Shown here in pieces: positions 47,560-54,883 of a DNA stretch of 64,000 nt. How positions within the stretch are numbered: position 1 is the stretch's first letter; every line of letters starts with the position of its first letter. This stretch comes from Leptolyngbya sp. Heron Island J (lineage in GTDB: Bacteria > Cyanobacteriota > Cyanobacteriia > Phormidesmidales > Phormidesmidaceae). The notes beneath the pieces were generated by a model that did not search any database, was not told the DNA's origin, and saw only the letters and a program-made list of their open reading frames with translations. A program made the position numbers and the translations under genes. The stretch lies in NCBI RefSeq assembly GCF_000482245.1, contig NZ_AWNH01000071.1, positions 124,001-188,000 of the forward strand, read 5' to 3'.

Positions 47560-48222
47560 ATGTTGATAAGTTGGATTCAGCGTATTCGCGCTAGAACAAT
47601 AGCATTGCTAGGTTTGGCAGCTGCCGTTTGTTTTACTGCTGTTGCTTGCAGCGGTGGTGGCTCTACGGTAGCGACGGCTACAGGTCCTAGCATTTCCCCT
47701 GACCTCGTTGCTGATTACATTCATACTGTGCTAGCAGCTGACCGTACTGCTTATACTAAGCACGTTGTTAACCGTGTTAAAACTCTTGAGGGTAAGGCTA
47801 AGGACGCAGGTGTCCTTGATGTTGAGTCCACTGAGGGTTGGCAACAAACCGATGGTATTCCTCTGCCTGCGCAAATGTTTCGTCTGGGTTCTGAGATTGC
47901 CAACGAGTCTGGTTACTTTACCTACAACTTGATTTCTACCTGGTATATCAACGATAACCACGGACCCAAGAGTGACTTTGAAACAACTGCTCTAGCGGAA
48001 ATGGAAGCGAGTGGTGAGGCCTACAAGGACTATCAGGAAGTGGGTGGTCAGGCATATTTCTCTGCCATGTACCCCGACAAAGCAGTTGCTGAGGCTTGTG
48101 TGAGTTGTCATAACACTCATCCTATTCATCTTGAGCGCTATCCCGATAAGCAATTTGAGATGGGTGAAGTTATGGGTGGTGTTGTTATCAACATTCCTGT
48201 TGAAAGCATGCCTGCTGCTTAG
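47560..48222 (+). CDS. Tll0287-like (DUF3365) monoheme cytochrome lipoprotein
   Basis: The 220-residue precursor has a lipobox (CFTAVACSGGG), so it is membrane-tethered on the outer face. One CxxCH (EACVSCHNTHP) near residue 185 and the upstream pattern YIHTVLAADRTAYTKHVV ... GIPLPAQMFRLGSEIANE match the Tll0287-like/DUF3365 family, a c-type heme protein with a PAS-like fold described in Thermosynechococcus. Family members are thought to sense or carry electrons. It is 135 bases after the hexaheme gene. A strong hairpin follows it (48253-48284). Confidence 0.88.
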   Translation: MLISWIQRIRARTIALLGLAAAVCFTAVACSGGGSTVATATGPSISPDLVADYIHTVLAADRTAYTKHVVNRVKTLEGKAKDAGVLDVESTEGWQQTDGIPLPAQMFRLGSEIANESGYFTYNLISTWYINDNHGPKSDFETTALAEMEASGEAYKDYQEVGGQAYFSAMYPDKAVAEACVSCHNTHPIHLERYPDKQFEMGEVMGGVVINIPVESMPAA

Positions 48223-48252
48223 GGAGCTGGATTTTATAAGTCCAAAACTTGT

Positions 48253-48284
48253 CCGTATAGGCGTTCTATGGAACGCCTATACGG
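48253..48284. other. Perfect 14-bp hairpin between the heme lipoprotein and cytochrome b genes
   Basis: CCGTATAGGCGTTC (48253-48266) pairs fully with GAACGCCTATACGG (48271-48284) over a four-base loop (TATG). Downstream bases are CAAAAGATAAGG, with no T-run, so this is a weak intrinsic terminator; an mRNA-end or attenuating structure, or an operator, is as likely. It may limit expression of the genes from 48470 relative to the cytochromes. Confidence 0.65.
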
Positions 48285-48469
48285 CAAAAGATAAGGCCTA
48301 ATTGAATCCCCATTCCTTATGGATCTTTGGTTGCTGATGCCTTGAGCGAGCTTTGAGTAGCTGATTTCTGAGGTAATTCTTCTGATATTAGGGATAGTGT
48401 TGTTGGCTTTACCGATAGTCTATCCCTAATGCTCTAATCTTTACTGTTACTACTTGCTACCTAGGGGTA

Positions 48470-49063
48470 ATGAAGCCTAAGTTTTCTACGCTAATTTTAT
48501 TGACGCTCCTAAGTGCATTGTTGTTAGTGCCCTTTGTAGTGAGTCCAATTTATTTGGAGGCCTTGCGCAGCCGCTCGATAGAGCTACATCAGTTCATTCG
48601 TGGGGAAATCTACAAACAAGTGACAGGGTATGTGGCCCTGGTGTTTGTTGTTTTTGAAATGCTGTTATCTTTACGGAAGCGAGGTCGGAGCTGGCTCGGT
48701 AAACTTAAGCTGCCGGGTTCTGTTATTTGGTGGCGCAGTGTGCATATTTTTCTTGGTGTTGGGTTGCTAGCTATTGTCGCGGTACATACCATCGGTGCGA
48801 CTGGTCTTAACTTCAATTCTTTATTTTTGTGGGTGTTTTTTGCAGTTACCCTTTCAGCACTAGTAGGAGTAGTGGCAGAAACAGGAGTATTAGAGTCGCC
48901 GCGCAAGATTTTTGGGGTGCCGGGAAATAAGGATCTAGCTTTAACCAAGGGGCCTTTGATTCGCAATATGCGTGCTATTTGGCTACCTACACATATCTTT
49001 TTAGTCAGTGTTTTTATTCTGATGCTGGGGGTACATGTGTTTCTGGCTTATTACTATCGCTAA
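48470..49063 (+). CDS. Five-helix membrane diheme b-type cytochrome
   Basis: The 197-residue protein has about five membrane helices (about 7-27, 50-67, 90-110, 115-136, 172-194). Helices three and five each carry a histidine pair 14 residues apart: H92/H106 and H175/H189 (H-x13-H). This is the arrangement that holds two stacked hemes across a membrane in cytochrome b and ferric-reductase-type proteins. No quinol-site PEWY is seen. I infer that it moves electrons between the outer-face cytochromes and the cytoplasm or quinone pool. It ends 16 bases before the thioredoxin gene. Confidence 0.75.
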   Translation: MKPKFSTLILLTLLSALLLVPFVVSPIYLEALRSRSIELHQFIRGEIYKQVTGYVALVFVVFEMLLSLRKRGRSWLGKLKLPGSVIWWRSVHIFLGVGLLAIVAVHTIGATGLNFNSLFLWVFFAVTLSALVGVVAETGVLESPRKIFGVPGNKDLALTKGPLIRNMRAIWLPTHIFLVSVFILMLGVHVFLAYYYR

Positions 49064-49078
49064 GGGAGCTTGAGGTTG

Positions 49079-49561
49079 ATGGTTTTTACCGCTAAGGAAA
49101 GGTTGGCTAACCCGTCAGTCAAAGTGCTTGGTGCTGTAATTGCAGTTCTGATGGCTGCATTGGTGACGTTGTTGATTACTCGTCCCGCCGCAACGACGAC
49201 GAGCTTTACGCCACTGTCTGGACTGATGACGCTTAAGTCGATGGCAGCTGAGGCTGTCTCCTATGAAGATGCGATCGCATCCTCAAATCCCATACTGATA
49301 GAGTTCTACGCCGACTGGTGTACTACGTGCCAGGGTATGTCCTCCACCATGGCTGACCTGCATCAGCAATATGGCCAAACCATTAACTTCGTTATGATAG
49401 ATATTGATAACCCTCAATGGGCAACCCAGGTGGCAGATTATGGCGCGTCTGGCGTCCCTCAATTCACCTTGCTTAATGCCCAACATCATGAGGTTAAAAC
49501 GTGGGTGGGCAAAGTCCCCAGCCCCATCTTTGCAAATGTCTTCGATCAGCTGCTCGGATAG
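49079..49561 (+). CDS. Membrane-anchored thioredoxin-like protein (TxlA/HCF164/CcsX type)
   Basis: The 160-residue protein has a membrane helix (VLGAVIAVLMAALVTLLIT) and a thioredoxin fold with the active site EFYADWCTTCQGM (CTTC) and the cis-Pro in GVPQFTL. Its pattern resembles cyanobacterial TxlA and chloroplast HCF164, which keep apocytochrome cysteines reduced for System II maturation. I infer the same role here for the nearby multiheme cytochromes. ATG 49079 is preferred because AAGGGAG stands ten bases ahead; a TTG at 49070 is in frame. A small membrane-protein gene follows 14 bases later. Confidence 0.85.
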   Translation: MVFTAKERLANPSVKVLGAVIAVLMAALVTLLITRPAATTTSFTPLSGLMTLKSMAAEAVSYEDAIASSNPILIEFYADWCTTCQGMSSTMADLHQQYGQTINFVMIDIDNPQWATQVADYGASGVPQFTLLNAQHHEVKTWVGKVPSPIFANVFDQLLG

Positions 49562-49575
49562 GAGATGCTACAGCG

Positions 49576-49794
49576 ATGACACTACTCGATCGATTTCTCA
49601 GACTATTAGAATTTTTAGAATCTGCCCAAGAGGTGTTTGCGTTTCTCACAGCTCCGATCGGTCTGTCCGGGGTGCTGGCTATTTGTCTTTACTTTCCGAT
49701 TCAGACTCTAGGGTGTGACCCATCCGCAGCAGCTACCCTCGCTTGTACAGTAGCTCTCACCTTTTTCTGTTTAGTTGAAAAACCCGATTTCTAA
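49576..49794 (+). CDS. Small membrane protein ending the cytochrome operon
   Basis: ATG 49576 opens a 72-residue frame with two hydrophobic segments (FAFLTAPIGLSGVLAICLYF and AAATLACTVALTFFCLVE). The ribosome-binding sequence TAGGAGATG lies before it. It is 14 bases after the thioredoxin gene and abuts the convergent pentapeptide gene with no gap. Function is not recognised; two cysteines (LGC and LAC) lie near the second helix. Confidence 0.6.
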   Translation: MTLLDRFLRLLEFLESAQEVFAFLTAPIGLSGVLAICLYFPIQTLGCDPSAAATLACTVALTFFCLVEKPDF

Positions 49795-50640
49795 CTATCT
49801 GAACGCTGGAACTGCCACATCAGGTAGATATTCAGTAGGATCTTGACGGTTCCTGGAGATCCCTATCGCATCAGTCAACAAAGTGTTGGTGAGGGTTACA
49901 CCTTGCAGATTTGCTCCGGTTAAGTCAGCGCCTGATAACTTAGCATCCGTTAAATCTGCGCTGCGTAAATCGGCATTTTGCAGATTCGCTCGCTGTAAAC
50001 AAGCGCCCTGTAGATTAGTGGCTGTAAGGTCAGCGCTTCGAAAACACGCTTCCGTAAAGTTTCCATGGCTGAGGTTGCTGCCCTCTAAACAAGTGGCGGT
50101 AAAGTTTGCTTTTCTACCGAGAACCTGTGAGAGATTACTCCAACTGACGTCTGCCATTGTCAATTGGGTTTCTGTCAATTGAGCTGTTGCCCAGTTAGTC
50201 TGAGCTAAACAAGCACCGCTAAAATCGGCCTTAGCAGCCCAAGCTCCCCAAAGCTGAGCCTTGGCAAAATTAGCGTCCTGAGCCGATACCTCACTTAAGG
50301 TGGCACCATTCAACTTAGCTTGGGCAAAATTTGCTCGCTCTAGATTGGCCGCTGTCAAATTAGCGCAGCTCCAATCAGCTCGACTTACATCTGCTTCAGC
50401 CAAATCAGCCCAAAATCCCTGGAGCCAGATGGCAACCGTATCTTGCAAGTGGGTGCCTGTAAAAATAGCACCACTAATATCGGCCCAAATGAGACTGCTT
50501 TTAGACAGGTGACTACGCCTAAAATCTAAGCCGCTGAGGTTGGCTTGATAAAAATCAGCACTTTTAAGGTGAATACTGCAGAAACTACGTTCGGCGCTGC
50601 GATACCGTTGCCAAAATGTCTGTATATCCATTGAACTCAA
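49795..50640 (-). CDS. Pentapeptide-repeat protein
   Basis: The 281-residue protein is almost wholly tandem A(D/N)LxX repeats, such as LRSADLTDAKLSGADLTGAN, which fold as a right-handed quadrilateral beta helix. Four-residue sides are visible from about residue 20 to 260. Some members mimic DNA or inhibit gyrase; others are of unknown role, and they are numerous in cyanobacteria. No signal peptide or membrane segment is present. ATG 50640 or 50631 may be used. A second member is 51 bases upstream on the same strand. Confidence 0.9.
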   Translation of the reverse strand: MSSMDIQTFWQRYRSAERSFCSIHLKSADFYQANLSGLDFRRSHLSKSSLIWADISGAIFTGTHLQDTVAIWLQGFWADLAEADVSRADWSCANLTAANLERANFAQAKLNGATLSEVSAQDANFAKAQLWGAWAAKADFSGACLAQTNWATAQLTETQLTMADVSWSNLSQVLGRKANFTATCLEGSNLSHGNFTEACFRSADLTATNLQGACLQRANLQNADLRSADLTDAKLSGADLTGANLQGVTLTNTLLTDAIGISRNRQDPTEYLPDVAVPAFR

Positions 50641-50691
50641 GTGAGAACGGCATGTGCCCTCCTAAATGCGTCTCACTGAGAATCGGAGACC

Positions 50692-51618
50692 TTATTTAGG
50701 TAGGTTTAGAGCTCCATTTTGTTTTAGCCAAGTAATCTGAGTTGCAGTTAAGCCTTGAACGTCAGTAAAAATAGCGCCTGCGACTTGGGCATCGGTGAAG
50801 TTAACCGCTGTCAAGTTGGCATTTTCAAGGTTCGCTTGCTGCAAGTTCACACCTGCTAAATTAGCGCCAGCAAGATTAGCCCCCTCTAGCTGAGCACCCA
50901 TCATAGATGCATCAGTCCAGTCAGTTTCAATCAAACTAGCTCCATTCAATGTTGCCCAGTCAGCCTGGGCTTCCATCAATACGGCACCGTCTAGCTGTGT
51001 TTGCTCCAGAAGGGCATTGAGCAAGTTAGCTCTAGTTAAATTAGCGCCATTCAAGTTAGCTTCGCGTAACCGAGCTGCCTCCAGGTCAGCTTGTTGCAAA
51101 TTCGCACTCCGCAATGTTGCACGATGCCAGTTGCTGCGAGTCAGATTAGCGCCTTCAAAGACTGCTTCACTAAAGTCAGAATCAGTCAGCTGAGCCTTGA
51201 CTAGATTTGCCCAACTGAAGCGAGTGCGATGGCAAATGGTATTGGATAAATCGGCCTGGGTCAATGTGGCAAATGATAGGTCAGCTTCAGTGAGATGTGC
51301 TCCATGGAACTTGGCTTTAGGTGCCTGTAGTTCCCGGAAAATACCCCGTTCTAAACGAGCACGGGTCAATTCAGCCGCATCCAATCGGGCTTTATCAAAG
51401 CGAGCGTCTGCAAGTACTGCTAGAACTAGGGTGGCTTTCGAAAAGTCAGTACCTTCGCAGGACGCCCCGGTCAAATTTGCCTGCCGTAGATACGCATGGG
51501 CAAAATTCCCTCGGTCCAGTGCGGCTCCTCCTAGATCTATCTTGCTCAGCTCAGCTCGACGCAACGATTGCTGATGGCTAACCTTGGAGAGCACTTCGTT
51601 GACGGTAAGCTGAGCCAT
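50692..51618 (-). CDS. Pentapeptide-repeat protein
   Basis: The 308-residue protein has pentapeptide repeats from about residue 25 to 290 (GANLAGANLAGVNLQQANLE is a clear run near the C-terminus) and a short N-terminal part, MAQLTVNEVLSKVSHQQ. It seems to be a tandem relative of the next gene downstream (49795-50640), probably by duplication. There is no targeting signal. No role can be read from the sequence. Confidence 0.9.
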   Translation of the reverse strand: MAQLTVNEVLSKVSHQQSLRRAELSKIDLGGAALDRGNFAHAYLRQANLTGASCEGTDFSKATLVLAVLADARFDKARLDAAELTRARLERGIFRELQAPKAKFHGAHLTEADLSFATLTQADLSNTICHRTRFSWANLVKAQLTDSDFSEAVFEGANLTRSNWHRATLRSANLQQADLEAARLREANLNGANLTRANLLNALLEQTQLDGAVLMEAQADWATLNGASLIETDWTDASMMGAQLEGANLAGANLAGVNLQQANLENANLTAVNFTDAQVAGAIFTDVQGLTATQITWLKQNGALNLPK

Positions 51619-51828
51619 AATGCTAAAAATCCTTAATGTGGTATCAGAAGCAACAATTTAATCTTGATAACCGTATAATACACAACAGTTTTATCCGATT
51701 CCCTGTGAATTAAGAATTGTTAGGCCTAATTTATCTGGATTTGATAACATTGTCAGGCTATGACTGTTCTAGCTTCAATTTAATCTCACTGACTGTGTGA
51801 AGGTCACGGTGATGCGGGCATGAGCCAA

Positions 51829-52050
51829 TTAATCGTCATCTGTAGTAGGCATTCTCAAAATCATCACTGTAAAGAGGATGAGTGGCACCCAACCTAAGGG
51901 ACCAGGGATAAGAATACGAGATATCAAGCTTACGCAGAATCCTCCAACAAGGATGGGCTCTATTTTGACTGGACGATTTCTAGTGACCCAAAAACTCAGC
52001 TCGTTAGCCCCATTGAGTAGATCGTTCAACCATTCGCAAAAATCATCCAT
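51829..52050 (-). CDS. Small membrane protein downstream of a LysR regulator
   Basis: The 73-residue protein has one or two hydrophobic segments (EPILVGGFCVSLISRILIPG and GWVPLILFTVMILRM) between a polar N-terminus and an acidic tail (PTTDDD). It begins 24 bases after the stop of the LysR-type regulator gene, on the same strand, so the two are likely co-transcribed. Family unknown. Confidence 0.6.
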   Translation of the reverse strand: MDDFCEWLNDLLNGANELSFWVTRNRPVKIEPILVGGFCVSLISRILIPGPLGWVPLILFTVMILRMPTTDDD

Positions 52051-52074
52051 GGTGTGGTCTCCTCATAGTGATCC

Positions 52075-52935
52075 TTAGCTGTCCTTCATAACTTCTAAAA
52101 ACCTGGTGACAGCCGGTGATGGCGGCACGTTAGCCAAGATAGCCACGCCAATCACCCGTTCTAGGGGTACAGGTAGGGGGCAACTGTCGACGGTATCAGG
52201 AATGGGCATGGCTGCTAAACGCGGTAAGATAGCAGCTCCCAGTCCTTGGGCCACCATACTCACAATGGTGGAATCTTCTTTTACGTTGTAGGCCACTTTC
52301 AATGGCTGTTGCCAGCGTGACCAATGTTCTCTTACTGCGGTGGTGCATTCAGCGTAGTTAAGCAAAATAAAAGAACGGGTGGATAGCTCATCCCAAGTAA
52401 TAGGCTTGGCTGTAGGATGTTGGGCTTTGGGGAGGAGTACTACATACTCATCCCGAGTAATTTCCCACGTTGTAAAGTCTTCGGAGCGGGGTAAAGGCAA
52501 CAACCCCAAGTCGGCGTCGCCAGATCGTAGTGCTTGTTCGACTCCGGCTGGGTCAAATTCATCTAGACTAACTTCTACCCGTGGGTAGTTTCGTTGAAAC
52601 TCGGCAATTTTGGGCGGCAGAATGTGGGTGGCGGCGCTACGAAAAGAGGCAATACGTAAACGGCTATTGTAGAGAGCTTTTTCGAGATTTACTTCGTATT
52701 CGATCGATTCACGCAATTCTAAAATCTGTTTTGCATGGCTAACTACACTTGCGCCGATGGTGGTGAGCTTGGCACCCATGCGCCCGCGTACAAGCAAGGG
52801 GACATTGAGTTCATTTTCAAGAGATGCGATCGCACGACTCACTGCTGACTGTGACATCTCTAACTGCATAGCCGCATCCGAAAAACTGCCGCATTGGCTA
52901 ATGGTCACAAGCACCTGAAGCTGGGAAATGTTCAT
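52075..52935 (-). CDS. LysR-family transcriptional regulator
   Basis: The 286-residue protein has an N-terminal winged helix-turn-helix (MNISQLQVLVTISQCGSFSDAAMQLEMSQSAVSRAIASLE is the classic LysR signature, read in parts) and a C-terminal effector-binding domain (about 90-285). It is divergent from a cupin-like gene at 53051, the usual LysR arrangement, so the 115-base gap between them is its likely target. The inducer is unknown. No exact T-N11-A site is proposed, because several matches exist. Confidence 0.92.
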   Translation of the reverse strand: MNISQLQVLVTISQCGSFSDAAMQLEMSQSAVSRAIASLENELNVPLLVRGRMGAKLTTIGASVVSHAKQILELRESIEYEVNLEKALYNSRLRIASFRSAATHILPPKIAEFQRNYPRVEVSLDEFDPAGVEQALRSGDADLGLLPLPRSEDFTTWEITRDEYVVLLPKAQHPTAKPITWDELSTRSFILLNYAECTTAVREHWSRWQQPLKVAYNVKEDSTIVSMVAQGLGAAILPRLAAMPIPDTVDSCPLPVPLERVIGVAILANVPPSPAVTRFLEVMKDS

Positions 52936-53050
52936 AGAGAGGACTTATGCGGTTAGCGAATAAATATACCCCGCTGGGCGATTTGATCCTGCAAGTAGAC
53001 ATCGTTAGCCTAAGTTCATCATCACGATAGATCAGTCACCCTTAACTCCT

Positions 53051-53554
53051 ATGTTTGAACTATATACATTTGAAAAGTTTAGAGATACTCCTAGCGTCCA
53101 ATTTTTTGACATCACGGTTCCCGATTCCAATGCTCGCGATTTAGTCTTTCATGATGGTCCTGCCATCAGTCCCCACAGTACTAAGATGGGCGATTGGCAG
53201 TTTTATTTACATCCTCGTCAAGAAGACAATCTATTAGCACTATCTGGTGGGCGAACGTTTTATTTAGTTAACTTTAGTTGGGAATATCCGTTCCATCGGG
53301 TTCGTCTTGAGCAAAATGCGAGAATTTTGCGGATTCCGCCGGGTACATTCCATCGATCTGAGTCTGATCCCAAGGGATCTCTGGTGATCAATCAGGCGGT
53401 GCGTCAGGTCAGTGCTACTGTACATAGTGAATTCCGGGTCTATAACAGTGCTGAAATTCCTAAGTTAAAAGCACTGTTAACCTCCGGTTTGCCACCTATG
53501 GACCATGGCTTTTCGGAACCAGCAAAGATAGTCGAACCGCCAATGGCTGCATAG
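53051..53554 (+). CDS. Cupin-like protein divergent from LysR
   Basis: The 167-residue soluble protein has a cupin-type pattern in its middle (GGRTFYLVNFSWEYPFHRVRLE, RILRIPPGTFHRS), with histidines in the positions where cupins bind metal. No closer family is recognised. Its promoter faces the LysR gene, so it is a good candidate for the regulated target. A terminator follows it (53582-53610). Confidence 0.65.
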   Translation: MFELYTFEKFRDTPSVQFFDITVPDSNARDLVFHDGPAISPHSTKMGDWQFYLHPRQEDNLLALSGGRTFYLVNFSWEYPFHRVRLEQNARILRIPPGTFHRSESDPKGSLVINQAVRQVSATVHSEFRVYNSAEIPKLKALLTSGLPPMDHGFSEPAKIVEPPMAA

Positions 53555-53581
53555 TGAGCTTTCGTGAAATATAGATTGTCG

Positions 53582-53610
53582 ACGTCTACCGACCATCGGT
53601 AGACGTTTTT
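53582..53610 (+). terminator. Rho-independent terminator
   Basis: ACGTCTACCGA (53582-53592) and TCGGTAGACGT (53596-53606) form a perfect 11-bp stem with a three-base loop and a run of T residues (53606-53610). Confidence 0.85.
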
Positions 53611-53735
53611 GCGATCTGAGCTTTATATATTGGAGGTAAGCCACTGCCAATTGGTGAAGTGTGCTATGAGGATGAGGATGCGATCGCCCACCCTCTACGT
53701 TAAAAAGAGATAACCGGCCCGTGGTGGGAGCATCT

Positions 53736-54593
53736 ATGGTCAACTCAAATCTAACTAAGCTGCCTCAAATACCCTGGCCAGCCTTGGCTGGAGTGTCCTT
53801 ACTACTCCATGCGGGTGCGCTGATCGTGAGCTTGCCCGTCATGTTGCAAGTAGACGTCCCGGATAGTAGTTCGGTCAATATTCCGGTCACCCTGGTAGAT
53901 GAGACAGTTGCGCCGATTGCCCCCCCTGAGCAGCTTCCTGCCAGCGTTAGTTCTCCTGAACCAGAGCCCCCGCTGGGTGGTCAAAATCCTACGGTTGTAC
54001 CTCAAGTAAGCAATCAACCATCTACGCAGCCGCCACCCCAACCAGAAACGACGTCACAAAAGCCAGTAACCGAGCCTCCCGTTAATACAGAGACGACTGA
54101 GAAGCCAGCAACCGAACCTGACAACAGTAGCGAAACACCGAATGAAGTTGCGCCAGAAAGCCCACCACTCTCAGAAAATCAGCCTTCAGTAGAAGAGGAT
54201 GTACAAAATCCTACGAATGAAATTGGCGATGGCTCAATATCAATTAATATCGTCGGCACCCCGACGGTGCCACCTGGCACCCCTGGTGATTGGCCAGATG
54301 TCTTACCCAAGCTGCAAAGCACATCAACATTGATCGTTGCCGACCATGCTTGCAATGACGCCTTACCAGCGGGTGAAGTCACCGTCGGGCTAGTGATCGA
54401 CGCCAATGGCTCTGTCTTGCAGGTATTTCCACCCCCTGATCAAGATACGCTAGCAGCTCAAGTTGCCAGCTGTTTACTGACCCATACTCTCAGCGTGAAT
54501 CCCAACGCTATACAGTTTGCCCCAGCCTACACTGGTCAGCAGGCCATCATTACCGATCGCATGCAGCTAACCCTACAATTTTCTACGGGCTAA
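53736..54593 (+). CDS. TonB-like energy-transducing protein
   Basis: The 285-residue protein (ATG 53736; an in-frame start at 53721 adds five residues) has an N-terminal membrane helix (WPALAGVSLLLHAGALIVSLPV, with the LLHA of TonB), a long Pro/Glu/Thr-rich periplasmic spacer (about 65-170), and a C-terminal domain of about 90 residues with a TonB-like pattern (EVTVGLVIDANGSVLQVF). TonB links proton-motive force at the inner membrane to outer-membrane transporters. No ExbB/ExbD or receptor is adjacent. The weak C-terminal match leaves some doubt. Confidence 0.7.
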   Translation: MVNSNLTKLPQIPWPALAGVSLLLHAGALIVSLPVMLQVDVPDSSSVNIPVTLVDETVAPIAPPEQLPASVSSPEPEPPLGGQNPTVVPQVSNQPSTQPPPQPETTSQKPVTEPPVNTETTEKPATEPDNSSETPNEVAPESPPLSENQPSVEEDVQNPTNEIGDGSISINIVGTPTVPPGTPGDWPDVLPKLQSTSTLIVADHACNDALPAGEVTVGLVIDANGSVLQVFPPPDQDTLAAQVASCLLTHTLSVNPNAIQFAPAYTGQQAIITDRMQLTLQFSTG

Positions 54594-54644
54594 AGAAAAA
54601 ATAATCTGAGCAGGCTCCCTGGCAGCAAACTGTGCTAACCTAGC

Positions 54645-54698
54645 AAAGCTGGTCAAGCACAGGCTTGAAGTAAAGCTGGTCAATCAAAAGCTTGAACT
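54645..54698 (+). repeat. 27-base imperfect tandem repeat before tRNA-Gly
   Basis: Two copies beginning AAAGCTGGTCAA stand at 54645-54671 and 54672-54698. They share the first twelve bases exactly and most of the rest (GGCTTGAAG versus AGCTTGAAC). They may be a leader duplication or part of the tRNA promoter region. Confidence 0.6.
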
Positions 54699-54699
54699 T

Positions 54700-54770
54700 G
54701 CGGGTGTAGTTTAGTGGTAAAACCTTAGCCTTCCAAGCTAATGATGGGGGTTCGATTCCCCCCACCCGCT
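54700..54770 (+). tRNA. tRNA-Gly (anticodon UCC)
   Basis: A 71-nt cloverleaf: acceptor GCGGGTG/CACCCGC, D-arm with GTTTAGTGGTAAAAC, anticodon stem TTAGC/GCTAA with loop CTTCCAA (anticodon UCC), T-arm GGGGG TTCGATT CCCCC, discriminator T. CCA is not encoded. The UCC anticodon reads GGA and GGG. Confidence 0.96.
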
Positions 54771-54883
54771 TTGAAAACCTTTGGGCTTTTTACAAGTTTT
54801 GGGGCTTGTTCTATAGATAAGTGGCATTGGTTGCTACAGATGCACTTAATTGGAGCTGATGCTTTTATGAAAGCCCATTCCGC

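Noticed and set aside
49883-50512. Plus-strand frames rich in Lys, Ala and Ser
   Set aside because: They are the complement of the pentapeptide repeats and arise from the repeat codons.
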